A stretch of DNA of 64,000 nucleotides from Pogonophryne albipinna (Eukaryota > Chordata > Actinopteri > Perciformes > Artedidraconidae). The stretch spans positions 13,014,459 to 13,078,458 of the forward strand of contig CM053261.1 of the NCBI GenBank assembly GCA_028583405.1, written 5' to 3'. The position numbers and the translations under genes are program-made. The notes beneath the pieces are model-generated. The model was not told the DNA's origin. It ran no database searches and saw only the letters and a list, made by a program, of their open reading frames with translations. Below, in pieces: positions 60,420-64,000 of the stretch (within the stretch, counting starts at the first letter, position 1; every line of letters starts with the position of its first letter).

Positions 60420-61189
60420 TTATGGCGCGTTTCCACTGCAGGCCTCGCTCGGCCTCGCTCGGTTTGGTTAGGCCTTATTAGGCCCGTCTCACTTTAATGC
60501 TGCGCTTCCATTACAGTTTAGGAACTGGGGTAGTTACTATAGTAACGCAGTGTAGGCGGAGCCGTGACGTCATCTTCAATGAGCGCCCCAAACAACAACA
60601 CAGCCGTTAGCTCTTAGCACTCAGAGCTCACAGCTCTTCATATCTGTTCAGAAACTAGACAAAAGTTAAACAAGTACAAACCACAGACTGCCTGTGTCAT
60701 GGAGAATACAGTCGCTGGTTTATTTATGTCTGTATAGGCCGTTGTTGTGAGTGTGGACGGTCGGAGCATATATAACGTTAGCTTAGCCAAGCTCCGTTTA
60801 GAAAACACTCATTTTAAAAGGGTTTTTCTCTGCCGTCTGTCTGCAGACTTGTCAAAGCATTAATTCATGGTTCTTACTAACCGGTATCAGTATGTTGTTA
60901 CTTCGGCATCATTTTGAAACGTGTATTACAATTAAATCACGGTCAAATATGTTCATCTTGTTGTAGTTGTAGCCCCCTTGCTAGCGATTCTCTCTCTAGT
61001 TTTGCATACTCAGCCCGACTCAGCCTGGTTGTTCCTGGCCCTAGAACCACGATTTAGTCGGGCCAGAAAAAAGGTGAAAAAGTAGCCCCGGGCCAAAACT
61101 AGGCCAAGTGGAAACGCAACCAAAAACGGGCCCCGCACGGCTCGGCACGCTTAAAGCGAGCTACCCGCTGCAGTGGAAACGCGCCATTA
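60420..61189. mobile_element. 764-bp TIR element, copy 2 (PIF/Harbinger-like)
   Basis: The element is 60423-61186, in the same orientation as copy 1 at 53849-54613. By eye it differs from copy 1 at only about ten positions. It is flanked by TTA on both sides, and the outer sequences differ from those of copy 1. Confidence 0.87.
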
Positions 61190-61921
61190 GAGCCATTTTC
61201 TGTGTTGACAATGAGTGTATTATTTTCTTATAAACTTTGATTTACTGCGAGCCACACCTGTGATATAAGGAAGGGGTGGGACTGAGCGTGAGGAGGAAAT
61301 TGTCTCCAGCAATGAACAGGGAATCGGAACAGTCTTTGACCTCACGTTACACTGATCATTTTGTTTGTTCAAATATATGGAAGCAAATAAATCGGCCGAG
61401 GAAGGCAAAGAAATCAGCGCCTACAGAGCTTTATTTGGATGGTTTTTAACGTGTGAGTCAAGAAGCGGATCCCTGTTGACGTGGCACAGTTTTTAGATAT
61501 CATACAAGAATGGGCCACGACATAGTCAAAGACTCCGGACCGCTGGAATAACTGATGTTAAAGACTCATCGCTGACTGGAAACCCGGTTTTGTGAATGGA
61601 AGAAGGATACTCCGTGGACAGAGCGTAAGGATTGCGCAACGATCAGCTGTTGAGCCATGCGGAGGGCCGCGAGTAAACAAAGGACGGATCAAGAACAGTG
61701 AGTAAATGGACTAATATTAGGAATGAGATGAACTCTTAAGCCAGAAGAAAGACATTAAACATGATCGGGATGTGGATATATGTTGGATGCCTGCCAAGAT
61801 AAAAGGAAACGGAATGGAGCAGAGAGAAATGTTTGTGACGACGCAATGTTTGGATTAAAGTGCGAATTGAACGATCAAAATAATTGATAAAGTGTTATCC
61901 AAAGGACAAGGAAATGATGTC
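61190..61921 (+). other. Leader (and possible 5' LTR) of the BEL/Pao element
   Basis: Upstream of the gag-pol frame there is a TATAAGG at 61264-61270 and an AAATAAAT at 61385-61392. This may be the 5' LTR plus an untranslated leader. LTR ends and the primer site cannot be fixed without the 3' LTR, which lies outside the window. Confidence 0.4.
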
Positions 61922-64000
61922 ATGATGGCCGAAGAACCTGATAAAATAGACAATGAGTTAAAAACTCTCAGTGCGAAGCGCAGAGGGAAACTGGGCGCAT
62001 GCACGCGCAAACTGAATGAACTCAAACCACTGCTTGCTGATAGTGGAAATAGTGAAAGGGTGTTACGAGGTGTGGAACAATTAAAAGTGACTCTGGATGA
62101 ATTTAAAGATGCTCATGCTGCTGTCCAAATGCTCTTACCTTCTGAAATAAAGGAAAATGAGACGTTGGACTGGTATGAGCCCAAAATGGAAACATTTGAG
62201 AATTTCCTAAAGGAAGTGGATTCATGGAACACTTTTCCACCAGACCCTCAGATGCTTATTAATCCTCATGATAGTATCTCCAATGTATCCGATGAGTCTA
62301 GGACATCAAAATGTTCAAAACAAACGAGACAATCTGCAACTTCAATAGCCTCAGCTCATCTTAAAGTAGCCACGGAGAAAGCTGCATTACAAGCACGGAT
62401 GTCCACATTAAAACAGAAACAGGCATTGGAAATGAAGAAAAACAGATTACAAGCTGAATTGGAGAGAATGGAACTGGAGGAGCATATAGCCGAATCTGAA
62501 GCCAAATTAAAGGTGTTTGACAGTTTTTATGTGGGCCCTGAAAGACATTCTACAGTACAGGAAAGAGATGGAATGAATGAATATTTGACAAGCCACATTG
62601 CTAAAACATCACTTCACAGCCAACCCAGAGCTCAAATACATGCACTTGCATTAGACCCCTCTGAACCAGCTCCACTGTTGGGCCCGAGAACATCAGAACC
62701 ACCAAGGAGTGAAAGTTCTGAGGAATCAGACTCTAGTAGTCATAGGAGAGATTTGGTGATCCAGAGGCAAAATGATATTGCAGATTTACTAATGTTACAT
62801 CAGAAACAATCCTCACTTCCCTCCAGACAAATACCTGTATTTGATGGTGACCCTTTAAGTTTCCAAACATTCATGCGAGCATTTAAACATGGCATTGAGA
62901 ATAAAACTAGTTGTGATGATGATAGACTTTATTACCTTGAACAATACACTAGTGGCCAACCTAGGGAACTGGTGAGGAGCTGTTTTCACATGGAACCAGA
63001 GAGAGGTTACGCTGAGGCACGAAGACTTCTGAAAGTTCACTTTGGAGATGGATTGAAAATTGCAAATGCCTACATGGAGAAAGCTCTCAACTGGAGCATG
63101 ATTAAACCTGATGATGGAAAAGCATTACATGCCTATGCCCTTTACCTGAGAGGATGCTGCAATGCTATGAAGGAACTAAAAAGCATGGAAGAACTGGATC
63201 TTGTATCTACTTTAAAGCGCATTGTGTCAAAACTGCAATACAAGCTGAAGGAAAAATGGAGAAATACAGCATTCGAGCTTCCGGAACGAAACCAAAGAAG
63301 GGCCACATTCTCTGATCTTGTTGTGTTTATAGAAAAGCAAGCCAGCATTCTGCAAGATCCCCTCTTTGGTGATATTCATGATGTTATGCCATCCCAGAGA
63401 GCCATCCCAAAAGCTACTACATCCTACTCCAAACAGCAAATCAACCAACGAGGTAAAAGTAGTAGCTTTGCCATGGCAATAGAAACGAGGAACTGTAACA
63501 CTGCAAGTCCAAAAAGCTATCAACGACCCGAAAGCCTGGTTACAAATAGGTGGGATGGTAATTGTTGCATTTGCAAGAAAGGCAAGCACTCGCTGAATGA
63601 ATGTGAAATGTTAAAGCTGCAACCACGTGATGTAAAGGTGAAACTATTGAAGGAAAAAGGCATATGCTTTGGATGTCTAACCAGGGGACACATGAGCAAA
63701 GCGTGTAGGAAAAGGAATACATGCCTACACTGCCAAGGAAGGCACCCTAGCATTCTACACATCGATAAACCAGCAGAGAATGAAAACGACCACATGACTA
63801 ATTGGACTAAACGATCAGTCAGTGGAACTCCTGTCGTTCTGGATAAAGAAGAGGACATCGGGGCTGGAAAAGATTGCAAACTGTCAATAGTACCAGTACA
63901 AATAAAGGCTTCCAAAGGCAGCACAACTATACAAACATATGCCTTTCTAGATCCTGGCAGCACATCAACCTTTTGCACAGAAAAGCTGATGCGACGGCTG
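61922..64000 (+). CDS. BEL/Pao retrotransposon gag-pol, 5' part (runs off the window)
   Basis: 693 codons open from tandem Met codons at 61922 to the window edge without a stop. Residues about 130-200 form a coiled coil rich in Lys/Glu/Leu. Residues about 300-460 match the DUF1759 Gag region of BEL/Pao elements, with RQIPVFDGDPLSFQTFMRAF and YYLEQYTSGQPRELV. Three zinc knuckles follow: CCICKKGKHSLNEC, CFGCLTRGHMSKAC and the BEL-type CLHCQGRHPSILH. The frame then enters the aspartic protease with FLDPGSTSTF (catalytic Asp present), and the sequence ends there. Reverse transcriptase, RNase H and integrase should lie beyond 64000. No frameshift or stop is seen, which suggests a fairly young copy. 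It encodes a retroelement polyprotein, not a host protein. Confidence 0.88.
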   Translation, partial: MMAEEPDKIDNELKTLSAKRRGKLGACTRKLNELKPLLADSGNSERVLRGVEQLKVTLDEFKDAHAAVQMLLPSEIKENETLDWYEPKMETFENFLKEVDSWNTFPPDPQMLINPHDSISNVSDESRTSKCSKQTRQSATSIASAHLKVATEKAALQARMSTLKQKQALEMKKNRLQAELERMELEEHIAESEAKLKVFDSFYVGPERHSTVQERDGMNEYLTSHIAKTSLHSQPRAQIHALALDPSEPAPLLGPRTSEPPRSESSEESDSSSHRRDLVIQRQNDIADLLMLHQKQSSLPSRQIPVFDGDPLSFQTFMRAFKHGIENKTSCDDDRLYYLEQYTSGQPRELVRSCFHMEPERGYAEARRLLKVHFGDGLKIANAYMEKALNWSMIKPDDGKALHAYALYLRGCCNAMKELKSMEELDLVSTLKRIVSKLQYKLKEKWRNTAFELPERNQRRATFSDLVVFIEKQASILQDPLFGDIHDVMPSQRAIPKATTSYSKQQINQRGKSSSFAMAIETRNCNTASPKSYQRPESLVTNRWDGNCCICKKGKHSLNECEMLKLQPRDVKVKLLKEKGICFGCLTRGHMSKACRKRNTCLHCQGRHPSILHIDKPAENENDHMTNWTKRSVSGTPVVLDKEEDIGAGKDCKLSIVPVQIKASKGSTTIQTYAFLDPGSTSTFCTEKLMRRL

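Overview
This is a stretch of vertebrate nuclear DNA, almost certainly from a teleost fish. It has GT-AG introns, very long (CA)n arrays, a 1,000-N scaffold gap and a dense load of fish-type transposable elements (hAT, TTAA-target DNA elements, L2 and L1 LINEs, a tRNA-derived SINE, Ty3/gypsy and BEL/Pao). No bacterial operon, CRISPR array, rRNA gene or intact tRNA gene was seen.

Five host genes are supported. (1) PRODH, mitochondrial proline dehydrogenase, + strand, 14 coding exons from 17819 to 26788, 623 residues. (2) GAL3ST1, galactosylceramide sulfotransferase, + strand, two coding exons 32190-33540, 423 residues. (3) UQCR10, a small complex III subunit, - strand, 35079-35773, 63 residues. 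(4) ZMAT5, the U11/U12 snRNP 20-kDa protein, + strand, five coding exons 36905-38514, 175 residues. (5) CABP7, a tail-anchored EF-hand protein, - strand, four coding exons 42417-43572, with its first coding exon not found in the window. GAL3ST1 and UQCR10 converge, UQCR10 and ZMAT5 are head to head across 1.1 kb, and ZMAT5 and CABP7 converge. From general knowledge, the human versions of all five lie on 22q11-q12, so this looks like conserved linkage. The proteins act in unrelated processes: mitochondrial metabolism, sulfolipid synthesis, the minor spliceosome and calcium signalling.

Layout. 1-8965: no confident gene, microsatellites, the gap at 4062-5061 and a ~148-bp repeat beside it. 8966-16977: two large DNA elements back to back. 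One is a TTAA-flanked foldback element centred on a (CA)117 array. The other is a 5.5-kb hAT element with a perfect 8-bp target duplication, holding a BED-finger exon, a second foldback element with 733-bp arms and a small MITE. 17700-27900: PRODH, whose introns hold a SINE, an L1 remnant and a (CA)63 array. 27963-29907: a hAT element split by an L2-like LINE. 30-44 kb: the gene-rich core. 44-64 kb: a transposon-rich flank with TTAA elements, a SINE, a solo LTR, a complete but internally deleted gypsy element, two near-identical 765-bp elements, a nested TTAA/hAT pair, and at the right edge the start of an unbroken BEL/Pao gag-pol frame that runs out of the window.

I found no convincing new biological system. 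The most unusual material is structural: the two foldback elements, the nested insertions dated by target-site duplications, a LINE frame that stays open across the loss of most of its reverse transcriptase, and a possibly recent BEL/Pao copy.
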